NCBI GenBank assembly: GCA_963843755.1
Contig: CAWJLS010000001.1
Location: 124,001 to 188,000 of the forward strand
Length of the DNA: 64,000 nucleotides
Source of the DNA: CAWJLS01 sp963843755
GTDB taxonomy: Bacteria > Acidobacteriota > Thermoanaerobaculia > Multivoradales > DATKCC01
Direction: 5' to 3'
The stretch's first letter is position 1, and each line of letters starts with the position of its first letter. A program made the translations under genes and the position numbers. Below the pieces are notes generated by a model, which saw only the letters and a list, made by a program, of their open reading frames with translations, was not told the DNA's origin and did no database searches. Shown here piece by piece: positions 1-8,778 of this stretch.

Positions 1-1929
1 CCGGACCGCTGTGGCTGGTGCCAGGTCGGCCAGACGAAAGGTGCCGTCTTTCCCGGAGCGACACGCCGACTCGGCCGTCTCTTCGTGGCGCAGCCTTTGC
101 CGGGAGATCGACTGACCGGAATCGAGCAACCGGACCGAAGCGTCTGGAACCGGCTCCCCTTGATGATCGACCACACGTCCGGTCAGCTCGACCCCCTGCC
201 GGAGGATGACCGTCCCCAGGTCGCTCGAACCGTCGTGGGGACTCGTCCGGATTCCGGGGACCACGGTGGGCGCAAGCCCGGGGCCGTAGGCCACCAGGTC
301 GATGGTCGTCGCCGGCAGGTGATCCAGGCGGAAGACGCCCTCATGATCGCTTTCGGAGGCAAGCGTCGGGTCCAGCTCATCCCGACGGGCTTTCGTCTCG
401 AGGGTCAGACGATCCCGGGCCCCCGCCGGGAGGAGCCAGACCTTGACGCCCGCGGCCGGCCGCGTCTTCCAGTCCAGCACCCGCCCCCATCCACCGTGAT
501 GGCGCTCGAGCCGAAAGATCAGGCTCTGCTCCGCTTCAGGGTTCGGTCCGAGGTTCACTTTCGCGGTGCGGTACCCCTCGAGCGAGGCCTCGACAGCGTA
601 AGTCCCTCCCGCGCGGGCCTCGATGCTGAACCGCCCGTGGGCGTCGGACCGCGTCCGAGCAGAACGCGGATCCAGCCTGAACGAGCGACTCTCGGGCGCT
701 TCGGTCTCGTCGGCGACGATGTCGACTCCGGGAAGTGGATTGCCCTCCGCGTCGACGGACCGACCGGGGATGGTCAGGGATCGAGCGAGCCGCACGATGG
801 TCTCTCGGGTGGCCGCACCTCTCGGCTCGACCCACACGGTCTCCGGCTGATGGTGTGGGGCCTGCCCCTGGAGCCAGAACCGGTGACCCTCGGCGACCTC
901 CAGGTGGAGCCTGCCGTCGTGACCGGACAGGGCGAAGCGCCCCGGGTCCTCCCCGACCCAGACCAGGGCGCCCACAATCGGCCGCCCGGCGTCATCCACC
1001 ACGCGGACAGCCACCGGTCGCCGCCCAGGGAGCCCGATCGTCACCGGCTTGCCCGGAGGAAGCGCAGCGCAATCGACGGTCTTCCGGACCACCGCTCCCT
1101 CTGCCGAAAGGACCGTCAGGGACAACACGCGCCTCCGGAGACCGGAAATCGTGAGACGGCCGGCCGAATCGGTCAGGCCGACCGGCCACGCGACCTCCCC
1201 GACTCCGACGACCGCTTCGGGAACCGGCTCGCCGTGGGAGACGATCCTCAGCCCGAGCGAGCTCCCTGCAGGCGCGGGCAGGAAGAAGCGGGTGTTCTCC
1301 ATCTCCTTCGCTCTCTCGATCCGTGCCGTCCCCCGCCGGTTGACATAAAGGTCGAGAAGCTCGCCTTCGGCACGGGGCAGCACGAGTCGGCCGTCTCGCC
1401 CGCTCCAACCGAAACGAGACGCGACACGCCAGCCCTGCTCGTCGGCCCCGCTCCAGGGCGCGGTCTCCCCTGGGAGGGCGTAGACAGCCGCCGCCAGCGG
1501 CCGTCCGTCTCTATCATCGGTCGAGACCGTCGTTCGGGCATCGGGAAGGAGACGAGCGGGGGGTAGCTCGACCTCCCCACCGTCAGCCAGCGGCAGTGGG
1601 AAATACTCCATGGGGACGAACCCCTCGGCCTTGGCGACCAACCGCCAGACGCCCGGCACGGGCGGAGTCAGGCAGAACCGACCCTCGGAATCGGACGACG
1701 CGCTGGCGACCGGATCGGGCCGACCCCGTCCTGCTGAGAGGCGGAGGCTCCGTTCGTAGTTGTCGAGAACGGGCAGGAGCTCGAAGCCCGCGCCGTCGAC
1801 CGGACCGCTCGCAGCGACGACGCGCCCGCAGATGGTGCCTCTCGGAGCCGTGCCTGCTCTCGCGGAAGCGAGCGGGGTGAGCAGGAGACAGAGCAGGATG
1901 CCAGCGGCTAATCCAGATTTCTCGCACAT
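1..1929 (-). CDS. Secreted carboxypeptidase-regulatory-like domain protein (3' end beyond window)
   Basis: The reverse frame is open from an ATG at 1929 to the window edge, about 642 codons without a stop, so the C-terminus is missing. The start MCEKSGLAAGILLCLLLTP is a Sec signal peptide ending near ASARA. The mature part repeats short beta-sandwich units of the type GRVVAASGPVDGAGFELL, GRLVLPRAEGELLDLYV and RPVAVRVVDDAGRPIVGALV, each with the V.D..G.P..GA.V signature of carboxypeptidase-regulatory-like (CarboxypepD_reg) folds. I see no peptidase catalytic residues. The role is probably extracellular or periplasmic, structural or adhesive; the substrate is unknown. It lies downstream of the sulfatase-like gene on the same strand, 144 bases away. 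A long plus-strand open frame over the same bases is a shadow. Confidence 0.72.
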   Translation of the reverse strand, partial: MCEKSGLAAGILLCLLLTPLASARAGTAPRGTICGRVVAASGPVDGAGFELLPVLDNYERSLRLSAGRGRPDPVASASSDSEGRFCLTPPVPGVWRLVAKAEGFVPMEYFPLPLADGGEVELPPARLLPDARTTVSTDDRDGRPLAAAVYALPGETAPWSGADEQGWRVASRFGWSGRDGRLVLPRAEGELLDLYVNRRGTARIERAKEMENTRFFLPAPAGSSLGLRIVSHGEPVPEAVVGVGEVAWPVGLTDSAGRLTISGLRRRVLSLTVLSAEGAVVRKTVDCAALPPGKPVTIGLPGRRPVAVRVVDDAGRPIVGALVWVGEDPGRFALSGHDGRLHLEVAEGHRFWLQGQAPHHQPETVWVEPRGAATRETIVRLARSLTIPGRSVDAEGNPLPGVDIVADETEAPESRSFRLDPRSARTRSDAHGRFSIEARAGGTYAVEASLEGYRTAKVNLGPNPEAEQSLIFRLERHHGGWGRVLDWKTRPAAGVKVWLLPAGARDRLTLETKARRDELDPTLASESDHEGVFRLDHLPATTIDLVAYGPGLAPTVVPGIRTSPHDGSSDLGTVILRQGVELTGRVVDHQGEPVPDASVRLLDSGQSISRQRLRHEETAESACRSGKDGTFRLADLAPATAVR

Positions 1930-2073
1930 AGCGAGACAATCATATACCACGCTGCCGCCAGGCACGGGCGCCCGTGAGGGAGCACTCGTCGACAGGCGTC
2001 GCTCCCCCAGCAAAGCGCCCGCTGCGCGGCGCTGCGGAGGACTGGCCGCGCCGGCTCAGAGAGACCCAAGACC

Positions 2074-3729
2074 TCAGAGATATCCGAGGCTTCGGAGCAT
2101 CTCTTTCTGCTCCTCGTCGAGCTCGTGTCCCCCGGACTCACTCACGAGAGCCCTGAACGCCTCGATCTGCCGGCTGAGTGCCTCGACCATCGATGCCTGC
2201 TCCGACGGGAGTCCACTCGACGCCGAGCGCAGGTTCCGAAACCTCCTCGGCAAGCTCTCCACCGGATCGGCTTCTCTGGGATCTCGCGAGAGATCGAAGA
2301 TGGCAGAGACACTCCGCCGGGACCAGAGCGCCTTGAACGGCCAGCGGTAGAGACAGGACGAGCGGAGGTCGGTTCTCTTGCCGACGCCGTAGCCCAACCA
2401 CTCCCGGCGCGGCGGACGGCAGCCCCCGGCGCTCCAGCAGTCGACGAGGGACTTGCCGGCAATCTTCTCAGGCTTGGGGAGGCCGAGGAGTTCCAAGACC
2501 GTGGGAAACGCATCGACCAGGAGCACGGGAGGGGAGGCCAGCCGTCTCCCGGCCGGGATCCCCGGTCCACTCAGCAGCAGCAAGGTGCGCATCTGCTCCT
2601 CGTGGTTGAAGGCGGCATGGCCGTAGGTTCCCCCGTGACCGAGGCCCTCCCCGTGATCGGAGGCCACCAACCAGAGGGTGTCGTCGGCGAGACCGTGGTC
2701 GCCAAGCCACTTCCGGACCGTCCCGAAAAACCGGTCCGCATACGTCACCTGCGCCTGGTATCGGGGGCGGGCCCAGGCGCTCGGAGCGTTGTCCGCTCGG
2801 CCTCCGAACCTCACCGTGACCGGAGTCCCGTCGGGACCCGGATTCTCCAGGTCGACTCCCCAGCTCGGCTTCAACTGGATCTCGAACGGGTCCCTGGGCA
2901 ACTCCCCCTTCGACAACGAGCGAAGCTCGAAGCTCCCAGTGACCTCGAGAACGGTAACCGGCTCTCCGGTCGAATTCCGGAGCGACCGCCACTGCAGCCG
3001 GTGACGCCCGGGCGGCACCGTGAGCTCCACCACGTGGCGCTCGTCCCGCGCCAGGGTATAGGCCCCGATCCGCTGGTCGTCGAGCAGGAGCTCCGTATCG
3101 GGGGGCTCCTGTTTCCCGACGTACGGCTCGTGAGAATCCGCCAGGTGAATCCAGACGAAGTAGCTCTCGTCGGCGTGCCGTCCCATCCAATTCAGCGCCG
3201 CTCCGGTGACCTCGTCCGCCGTTCGATACCAGCGCCCGAGCGTGTCGATCGGGACCGGGTCGTACTCGTCGAACCCCTGGTCGAGATTGAAGGACGGGTT
3301 GAGCACGCCGAGAGACAGGAACGCGGCGGTGCGGTACCCGTGGGCGTGCAGGATCTCGGGGAGCGTCTCGACGGAGTCCGGAACGTGGTCGCCGTTGACC
3401 ATCACCCCTGTGTCCCACGGCATGCGCCCCGACAGGAGCGACGTATGGGACGGCAGGGTGATGGGAACGACGGTCCGGGCCTGATCGAACAGGACGCCCG
3501 AGTCCGCCAGGGCCTGCAGGTTGGGGGTCGCCTCCGGGTCGTCCGAGAAGAGACTCGTGTACCAAACGTTCAGGGTGTCGAACGTCACCAGGACGATGTG
3601 GGGGTAGGTCGCGCGGGCCCGGTGCCCGCGCACCAGGTCACTGTCCCGCAGCAGCCAAGCCCCGGCCAGGCCGAGACACACCGCCGCCGCGATCGCGACG
3701 GCGGTAATCGACCTCGTCCGGCGGCTCAC
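2074..3729 (-). CDS. Membrane-anchored sulfatase/alkaline-phosphatase superfamily protein
   Basis: Encodes 551 aa from a GTG at 3729, chosen because upstream sequence in this frame lies inside metK and this start sits 17 bases past the metK stop. Residues 8-27 form a single N-terminal membrane segment. The catalytic domain starts at HIVLVTFDTLN (Asp51, metal ligand in this superfamily) and includes TLPSHTSLLSG at 91-101 and a late SDHGEG metal motif. Classical sulfatases carry C/S-x-P-S-R for formylglycine formation; here the register reads T-L-P-S-H, so formylglycine is unlikely and Thr91 may be the nucleophile as in phosphatase-type relatives. Roughly residues 185-290 are an insertion rich in beta-strand sequence. 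The tail EEQKEMLRSLGYL recurs in such proteins. Substrate unknown; it may be a hydrolase or a phosphoethanolamine-type transferase. Confidence 0.8.
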   Translation of the reverse strand: MSRRTRSITAVAIAAAVCLGLAGAWLLRDSDLVRGHRARATYPHIVLVTFDTLNVWYTSLFSDDPEATPNLQALADSGVLFDQARTVVPITLPSHTSLLSGRMPWDTGVMVNGDHVPDSVETLPEILHAHGYRTAAFLSLGVLNPSFNLDQGFDEYDPVPIDTLGRWYRTADEVTGAALNWMGRHADESYFVWIHLADSHEPYVGKQEPPDTELLLDDQRIGAYTLARDERHVVELTVPPGRHRLQWRSLRNSTGEPVTVLEVTGSFELRSLSKGELPRDPFEIQLKPSWGVDLENPGPDGTPVTVRFGGRADNAPSAWARPRYQAQVTYADRFFGTVRKWLGDHGLADDTLWLVASDHGEGLGHGGTYGHAAFNHEEQMRTLLLLSGPGIPAGRRLASPPVLLVDAFPTVLELLGLPKPEKIAGKSLVDCWSAGGCRPPRREWLGYGVGKRTDLRSSCLYRWPFKALWSRRSVSAIFDLSRDPREADPVESLPRRFRNLRSASSGLPSEQASMVEALSRQIEAFRALVSESGGHELDEEQKEMLRSLGYL

Positions 3730-3745
3730 CGGTCGACCGCCGTCC

Positions 3746-4942
3746 TCAGAGGGTCGGTACCGCCGGCACGCCCCCCTCCACTCCGGCCGTGGAGCGGAGG
3801 TCGCCGGCGCGGGCGGTGGACTCCCAGGTGAAGTCCTCCTCGTCGCGGCCGAAGTGACCGTAGGCGGCGGTCTGGCGGTAGATCGGGCGGCGCAGGTCGA
3901 GGTAGTCGATGATCCCCTTGGGGGTGAGCGGGAAGAACTCCCGCACGACGGCCTCCAGCCGGCGGTCGGAGACCGAGCCGGTGCCGAAGCTGTCGACGTG
4001 GACGGAGACCGGCTCGGCGACGCCGATGGCGTAGGCGAGCTGGACCTCGACCTTGTCGGCGAGGCCGGCGGCCACCAGGTTCTTGGCGATGTGCCGGCCC
4101 ATGTAGCTGGCGGAGCGGTCGACCTTGGTCGGATCCTTGCCAGAGAAAGCGCCGCCACCGTGGCTGCCCTGGCCGCCGTAGGTGTCGACGATGATCTTGC
4201 GGCCGGTCAGTCCGCAGTCACCCTGGGGGCCGCCGATGACGAACCGGCCCGTGGGGTTGATGTGGAAGACCGTGGCGTCGTCGAGCAGATTGCCCGGGAT
4301 GACCGGGCGGATGACCTTCTCGATCAGGCTCTTGCGCAGGGTTTCGTTGCTGACTTCGGCACCGTGCTGCGTGGAAACGACCACCGTGTCGACCCGTACC
4401 GGCTTGCCGTCCTCGCCGTACTCGACGGTGACCTGGCTCTTGCCGTCCGGCCGCAGCCACGGAATCTCACCGTCCTTGCGCGCCGAGGCGAGCCGCCGGG
4501 TGAGCGCGTGGGCGAGCATGATCGGCAGCGGCATGAGCTGGGGCGTCTCGCGGCAGGCGAAGCCGAACATCAAGCCCTGGTCGCCGGCGCCGCCGGTGTC
4601 GACCCCCTGGGCGATGTCGGGCGACTGCGGATCGATCGCCGAGAGCACCGCGCAGGTGTCGGCATCGAAGCCCCATGCGGCGTCGGTGTAGCCGATCTCG
4701 CGGATGGTCCGCCGGGCGACCGAGGCGAAGTCAATCGTCCCGCGGGTGGTGATCTCACCGGCCAGCAGCGTCATGCCGGTGGTGACGAGGGTCTCGCATG
4801 CCACGCGCCCCGTGGGGTCGTGGCGCAGGACCTCGTCCAGGATCGAGTCGGAGATCTGGTCGGCGATCTTGTCCGGGTGTCCCTCGGTGACGGACTCGGA
4901 CGTGAACAGGTGGCTCTTGGCTTCGGGGCTGGTGGCGCTCAT
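3746..4942 (-). CDS. metK: S-adenosylmethionine synthetase
   Basis: 398 aa, the usual family length. It makes S-adenosylmethionine from methionine and ATP in the cytoplasm. Signatures seen are the N-terminal GHPDKIADQISDSILDEVL, GAGDQGLMFGFACRETPQ (the GAGDQG ATP/Met loop) and GGGAFSGKDPTKVDRSASY (the glycine-rich P-loop-like motif), so all three catalytic domains are present. The gene is preceded on its strand by a good promoter (TTGACC, 17 bases, TAGCAT) giving a leader of about 110 bases. I could not recognise a SAM- or SAH-class riboswitch in that leader. The sulfatase-like gene follows after 17 bases, so the two may be cotranscribed without an evident functional link. Confidence 0.97.
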   Translation of the reverse strand: MSATSPEAKSHLFTSESVTEGHPDKIADQISDSILDEVLRHDPTGRVACETLVTTGMTLLAGEITTRGTIDFASVARRTIREIGYTDAAWGFDADTCAVLSAIDPQSPDIAQGVDTGGAGDQGLMFGFACRETPQLMPLPIMLAHALTRRLASARKDGEIPWLRPDGKSQVTVEYGEDGKPVRVDTVVVSTQHGAEVSNETLRKSLIEKVIRPVIPGNLLDDATVFHINPTGRFVIGGPQGDCGLTGRKIIVDTYGGQGSHGGGAFSGKDPTKVDRSASYMGRHIAKNLVAAGLADKVEVQLAYAIGVAEPVSVHVDSFGTGSVSDRRLEAVVREFFPLTPKGIIDYLDLRRPIYRQTAAYGHFGRDEEDFTWESTARAGDLRSTAGVEGGVPAVPTL

Positions 4943-5059
4943 GGTACCGGGACCTCGGTCGGGCGGTTCGGGCGTGTTCGATCCGCTCTCCGCCTCAGCT
5001 CAGCGGGTGCTCGGGAAGGTGTTCCGGGCGGGGCGATCGGACTTCACGACGGACGGCGC

Positions 5060-5088
5060 ATGCTACCAGGGGTATTTGAGGCGGTCAA
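5060..5088 (-). promoter_or_regulatory. Promoter of metK
   Basis: On the minus strand TTGACC (5088-5083) and TAGCAT (5065-5060) are separated by 17 bases, a good vegetative sigma-factor promoter. The predicted start near 5053 leaves about 110 bases of leader before the metK ATG at 4942. Confidence 0.65.
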
Positions 5089-5140
5089 CGAGCACGCGAG
5101 CGCCGTCCGCCACCCTGGGGCCACCCAGCGGAAACCCCCG

Positions 5141-5782
5141 TCAGCGCCAGCGGACCGAGCGGTCCGCGCCGACGCCGAGGATGCCGTAGAACAGCGTCGA
5201 GAGCGCGTGGAGCGTGGCCGTCTCCACCGCCCGCCGCCGGGTCTCGAGCCCGCCGGTGAGCGACGAGATCATGCCACCGCTCTTGCGCGTTCCCGGCACC
5301 GCGAACGGCACCTGCTCGTTGGCCAGCCCGGACATCATCCGCGCCGGCACCTGGACCGAGCCGCTCGACCCCCAGGCGCTGCCTATCGGGGAGACGACCA
5401 GGGTCCAGTTGCGCACGAAGTAGAGCGGCTGTGGCGGCAGATCCTGCTCGTCGGCGCTCTCCCCGGGCGCCGGCCCCTCGGTCTGGGTGTGCAAGCCGCC
5501 TTCGCTGGCGACGAAGAAGTGGTACTCGCCGCGGTAGCGCGCCTCGAGCTCCTCCGCCCGCCGCCGCACCCAGCGCATGATCTCCTGGTCGGAGACCGGC
5601 AGCCCCATCGGCTCCTGCGGCTCCTCCTGGGGCACCACCGCGATCGACAGCGGGCGGTCGAGGCGGGCGCGGAAGAAGCGCGAGAAGCCATCACGGACGC
5701 CGAGGTGGCGCTCCGGGGTCGGGCCGGCGACCGCGACCTCGATGCCGGATTGCAGTCGTTGCCAGAACTCGCGGGTTTCCAT
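5141..5782 (-). CDS. DUF84 family inosine/xanthosine triphosphatase-like protein
   Basis: 213 aa from an ATG with a TGGAGG Shine-Dalgarno about 11 bases upstream. The frame opens VAVAGPTPERHLGVRDGFSRFF, matching the nucleotide-binding N-terminus of YjjX/DUF84 NTPases (usually V..GS.NP.K..AV..AF). It contains FVASEGGLHT, corresponding to the EGG motif, and ends with SGGMISSLTGGLETR, the conserved G.I..LT.G..TR element, followed by a helix ending in ALSTLFYG. Family members hydrolyse non-canonical purine nucleotides such as ITP/XTP to prevent misincorporation. The canonical SxNPxK is altered to GPTPERH, so activity is less certain than membership. It lies upstream of metK on the same strand, separated by the metK promoter, and is divergent from the TrmH-like gene. 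Confidence 0.75.
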   Translation of the reverse strand: METREFWQRLQSGIEVAVAGPTPERHLGVRDGFSRFFRARLDRPLSIAVVPQEEPQEPMGLPVSDQEIMRWVRRRAEELEARYRGEYHFFVASEGGLHTQTEGPAPGESADEQDLPPQPLYFVRNWTLVVSPIGSAWGSSGSVQVPARMMSGLANEQVPFAVPGTRKSGGMISSLTGGLETRRRAVETATLHALSTLFYGILGVGADRSVRWR

Positions 5783-5854
5783 CGAGTGGGGGAACCTCCA
5801 GGGAGCGCGTGCCGGGGAGTGCGGGCCGAAGCGCGGCGCGAGGGGCCGGCCGGT

Positions 5855-5860
5855 TAAGAT
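5855..5860 (+). promoter_or_regulatory. Possible -10 element of the TrmH-family gene
   Basis: TAAGAT ends nine bases before the GTG at 5869. No convincing -35 is visible. If used, the mRNA would start at or next to the initiation codon (leaderless). Confidence 0.35.
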
Positions 5861-5868
5861 CCAGGGCC

Positions 5869-6684
5869 GTGATCACGAGCCGCCAGAACCAGAAGCTCAA
5901 GGATATGCGGCGCCTCCGCCGAAGTAAAGGCGATCGGGCCCTGCTCGAAGGCCCGCACCTGGTCGCCGAGGCACTGACCGCGGGGATCGTCCTGGAGGAG
6001 GTCCTGGTGGAGCCGGACTTCCTGGACGCCACCGACGCGGACGGCGACCTGCGGCACATTCTCGCCGGGCTGCCTCGCCCGCCCCTGGAGGTGGCGCCCG
6101 ACGTCCTCGCGTCGATCACCGACGCCGACTCGCCCCGGGGGATCGTCGCCGTCGCCCGCCTCCCCCGCCACGGCGTCGCGGACCTGCCGGTCACACCCGA
6201 CGGGGTCTACCTGTTCCTCGAAGGCATCCAGGACCCGGGGAACCTGGGAGCGCTCGCCCGCTCCGCCGAGGCGGCCGGCGCCACCGGGCTGGCCCTGTCG
6301 CCGGGAACGGTCCATCCGAACCACCCGAGGGCGCTCCGGGGCTCGGCCGGGAGCCTGCTGCGCATGCCGGTGGCGACAGCAGTCGAGCCCGAAGCGCTCG
6401 ACCGGCACCTGGGCACCTCCGTCGGGACCGGACGCCCTCCCCGGTGGCTCGCCCTCGCCCCGCGCGGTGGCGAGTCGCTCTGGACCGCCGACCTGACCGG
6501 ATGCCTGGTCCTGGCCCTGGGCGCCGAAGGACCGGGGCTGACGGCGGAGCTCGCCGTCCGCTGCTCTCTCGGGCTGACGATCCCGCTCGCGCCGCCGGTC
6601 GAGTCGCTCAACGCCGCCGTAGCGGCTTCGCTCGTGCTGTTCGAGATCCGCCGGCGGCACCTCGCGGGCACCCCCTCCTCGTGA
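5869..6684 (+). CDS. TrmH/SpoU-family RNA 2'-O-methyltransferase
   Basis: 271 aa from GTG 5869; an ATG 60 bases upstream would add a basic extension absent from the family, while VITSRQNQKLKDMRRL is the normal N-terminus. Residues about 1-90 form the substrate-binding domain (the segment ALLEGPHLVAEAL is typical). The rest is the knotted SPOUT domain: FLEGIQDPGNLGALARSAEA (motif 1), LALGAEGPGLTAEL (motif 2) and IPLAPPVESLNAAVAASLVL (motif 3, with the S-L-N-A-A/V-A signature). It transfers methyl from SAM to a ribose 2'-OH in rRNA or tRNA; which nucleotide cannot be told. No strong Shine-Dalgarno precedes the start. It is divergent from the DUF84 gene and convergent with etfA. Confidence 0.88.
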   Translation: MITSRQNQKLKDMRRLRRSKGDRALLEGPHLVAEALTAGIVLEEVLVEPDFLDATDADGDLRHILAGLPRPPLEVAPDVLASITDADSPRGIVAVARLPRHGVADLPVTPDGVYLFLEGIQDPGNLGALARSAEAAGATGLALSPGTVHPNHPRALRGSAGSLLRMPVATAVEPEALDRHLGTSVGTGRPPRWLALAPRGGESLWTADLTGCLVLALGAEGPGLTAELAVRCSLGLTIPLAPPVESLNAAVAASLVLFEIRRRHLAGTPSS

Positions 6685-6786
6685 AACGAGGCCCGGACCC
6701 GACCGAGCCGGCAGGCTCCGTCGCGTCTCGGCCCTCGTCACCGGGCCGGGACCGCTGCCCCGGAACCGTTCTACCGAGTGGACGGA

Positions 6787-7770
6787 TCAGCCCTTGGCAT
6801 CCTTGACCGCTTCGGTCAGCGCCGGCACGAACTCGTGGATGTCCGCGATCACGCCGTAGTCGGCGAGGGCGAAGATCGGCGCGTTCGGGTCCTTGTTGAC
6901 CGCGACCACGGTCTGGGAGCCTTTCATGCCGACGGTGTGCTGGATGGCGCCGGAGATCGCCAGGGCGATGTAGAGCTTGGGCGCCACGGTCTGACCGGAC
7001 GAGCCGATCTGGCGGTCGCGCGGCAGCCAGTCGCTGTCGATCACCGGCCGGCTGGCGCCGATGTCGGCACCGAGGGCCTGGGCGAGCTCTTCGACCGGCC
7101 CCAGCTTGTCCTTGCCGCCGATGCCGCGGCCGACGGCCACGATGATCTCGGATTTCGACAGGTCGACGGCCTCGCTGGCGGCCGCCTGGATCTCCAGGAT
7201 CTCGCGGTCGGCGGCGAGGCTCCCGAGATCGGTCGCCAGCGTGCCGACGGTGGCCGCGCCGGAGCCGGTCCCGTCGGCCGAGAACGCGCCGGACTGGACC
7301 GAGACCAGCGCGGTGCCTTCGCCCTTGACCCGCACCTTGGACTGGAGCTTGGCGCCCAGGATCGGGCGGTGCCAGAGCAGGCCGCCGTCCGCGCTCTCGA
7401 AGCCGGTGATCTCGGGCACCAGCGCCGACCCGGTCTCCTGGGCGAGCCGAGCGAAGTAGTCGACGGTCTGGTAGCTGTGGGGGAAGACCACGTAGGCAGG
7501 CGCGGCAGCGCGGATGGCGGGAGCCAGGGCGCCGACGTAGGCGCCCGGGGTGTAGTCGGCCAGGGCCGGCGCGTCGGCCACGTGGACCGCGGCGAGGCCG
7601 TACCCGGCGACCTCCTGGGCGAGGTCTCCCACCCCGGAGCCGAGCAGGACCGCTTCGGCGTCGGCGCCGATGACTTCGGCGATCTGCCGGCCGGCGGCGA
7701 TCGCCTCGCGGGACATGCGGTGCAGCACGCCGTCGCGCTGCTGCAGGACGATCCAGACAGTGTCGGCCAT
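6787..7770 (-). CDS. etfA: Electron transfer flavoprotein, alpha subunit
   Basis: 327 aa. With EtfB it forms the soluble FAD-containing heterodimer that accepts electrons from acyl-CoA and related dehydrogenases and passes them to ETF-quinone oxidoreductase. The N-terminal half (from ADTVWIVLQQRDG) is the domain I alpha/beta fold. The C-terminal FAD domain shows SEIIVAVGRGIGGKDKL, GASRPVIDSDWLPRDRQIG and SGQTVAPKLYIALAISGAIQH, then AVNKDPNAPIFALADYGV, all diagnostic for FAD contacts. The start overlaps the etfB stop by one base (TGATG), so translation is coupled. No partner dehydrogenase is in the window. Confidence 0.97.
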   Translation of the reverse strand: MADTVWIVLQQRDGVLHRMSREAIAAGRQIAEVIGADAEAVLLGSGVGDLAQEVAGYGLAAVHVADAPALADYTPGAYVGALAPAIRAAAPAYVVFPHSYQTVDYFARLAQETGSALVPEITGFESADGGLLWHRPILGAKLQSKVRVKGEGTALVSVQSGAFSADGTGSGAATVGTLATDLGSLAADREILEIQAAASEAVDLSKSEIIVAVGRGIGGKDKLGPVEELAQALGADIGASRPVIDSDWLPRDRQIGSSGQTVAPKLYIALAISGAIQHTVGMKGSQTVVAVNKDPNAPIFALADYGVIADIHEFVPALTEAVKDAKG

Positions 7771-8564
7771 CAGAGAACCCTCGCTTCTTTTTGCAGTTTC
7801 TCGACCAGGAGCCTGGCCGCTTCCTCCGGCGGCGCATCGATCAGCTCGGCCCCTTCCCCACTCTCCGGGAAGGCGACGGAGACGATCTCCAGCCGCGAAC
7901 CGGCCGCGCCGACGGTCGCGGGGTCGAGCCCCAGGTCGGCCGCCGACTTGGTCTCGATCGGCTTCTTCTTGGCCTGCATGATGCCTTTGAGCGAGGCGTA
8001 GCGCGGGTGGTTGATGCCGGCCTGGATCTCGAGCACCGCCGGCAGCGGCACCCGGAAGATCTCGTTCATGCCGCTCTCCATCTCGCGCGTCACCTTGGCG
8101 GACGCGCCATCGCCCTCGAGCTCGACGCCCATGACCAGCCAGGCGTGGGGCCAGCCGAGGTGCCCGGCGATCACCGAGCCGGTGCCGGCGTAGCCCACGT
8201 CGTCGGACTGGGAGCCGGTGAGCACCAGGTCGATCTCCTCCTCGGCCAAGGCCTTGGCGAGCGCCCTGCCGGTGGCCAAGGCATCGCCGCCGTCGAACGC
8301 TCCGTCGGACAGGTGGACCGCCCGGGCCGCCCCCAGGGCGAGCGCCTTGCGCAGGGCTTCCTTGACCCGCTCCGGGCCGAGGCTGAAGACGACCACCTCG
8401 CCGCCGGTGGCCTCGGCCAGGGTCAGGGCCTCTTCGAGGGCGTACTCGTCACTCTCGTTGATCTTGAACGGCAGGTCCTCCTCCTCGATCCACCGGGCGT
8501 CGCCGCGGACGCGCAGACGCGCTTCGGTGTCGGGGACCTGCTTGATGCAGACCGCGATTCGCAT
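7770..8564 (-). CDS. etfB: Electron transfer flavoprotein, beta subunit
   Basis: 264 aa, typical for EtfB. The start MRIAVCIKQVPDTEARLR is the family N-terminus, and ALEEALTLAEATGGEVVVFSLG and LVLTGSQSDDVGYAGTGSVI match the AMP-binding and interaction regions. Near the C-terminus LPAVLEIQAGINHPRYASLKG is the conserved recognition-loop segment that docks dehydrogenases, followed by the usual basic KKKP stretch. A strong GAAGGAGGG ribosome site precedes the ATG. It is first in the two-gene etfBA operon, the standard order. Confidence 0.97.
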   Translation of the reverse strand: MRIAVCIKQVPDTEARLRVRGDARWIEEEDLPFKINESDEYALEEALTLAEATGGEVVVFSLGPERVKEALRKALALGAARAVHLSDGAFDGGDALATGRALAKALAEEEIDLVLTGSQSDDVGYAGTGSVIAGHLGWPHAWLVMGVELEGDGASAKVTREMESGMNEIFRVPLPAVLEIQAGINHPRYASLKGIMQAKKKPIETKSAADLGLDPATVGAAGSRLEIVSVAFPESGEGAELIDAPPEEAARLLVEKLQKEARVL

Positions 8565-8764
8565 GGGGTGTGTTCCCTCCTTCGATCGATTCGATCCGAT
8601 GGATGGACCGGGACGGAGCGGCGGCCGCTCACGCGCCGTGCGCGCGCCAGCCGAGACGATTCCAGCCTATGGAGATGGCGCGCGGGCGTCAAGCCGCCGC
8701 ACTGCGGCACGACGCGGAGGGTATCACCCTGGCGGCTCCTCGGGACCTCCCCGGATCGCCCCTG

Positions 8765-8770
8765 TAGAAT
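8765..8770 (+). promoter_or_regulatory. Possible -10 element of the LOG-family gene
   Basis: TAGAAT ends eight bases before the ATG at 8779 with no clear -35 and no ribosome site between, so a leaderless transcript is possible. Confidence 0.35.
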
Positions 8771-8778
8771 CGCGGGCT

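Noticed and set aside
85..1566. 493-codon open frame on the plus strand
   Set aside because: Antisense to the secreted regulatory-like gene; its translation is Arg/Pro-rich with no family motifs, as expected for a shadow in GC-rich DNA.
3746..4158. N-terminal extension of the sulfatase-like frame into metK
   Set aside because: The extension overlaps metK in another frame and is Ser/Thr/Pro-rich noise; GTG 3729 starts the recognisable protein.
4943..5082. SAM- or SAH-responsive riboswitch before metK
   Set aside because: A leader of suitable length exists, but I could not find the conserved core of any riboswitch class by eye.
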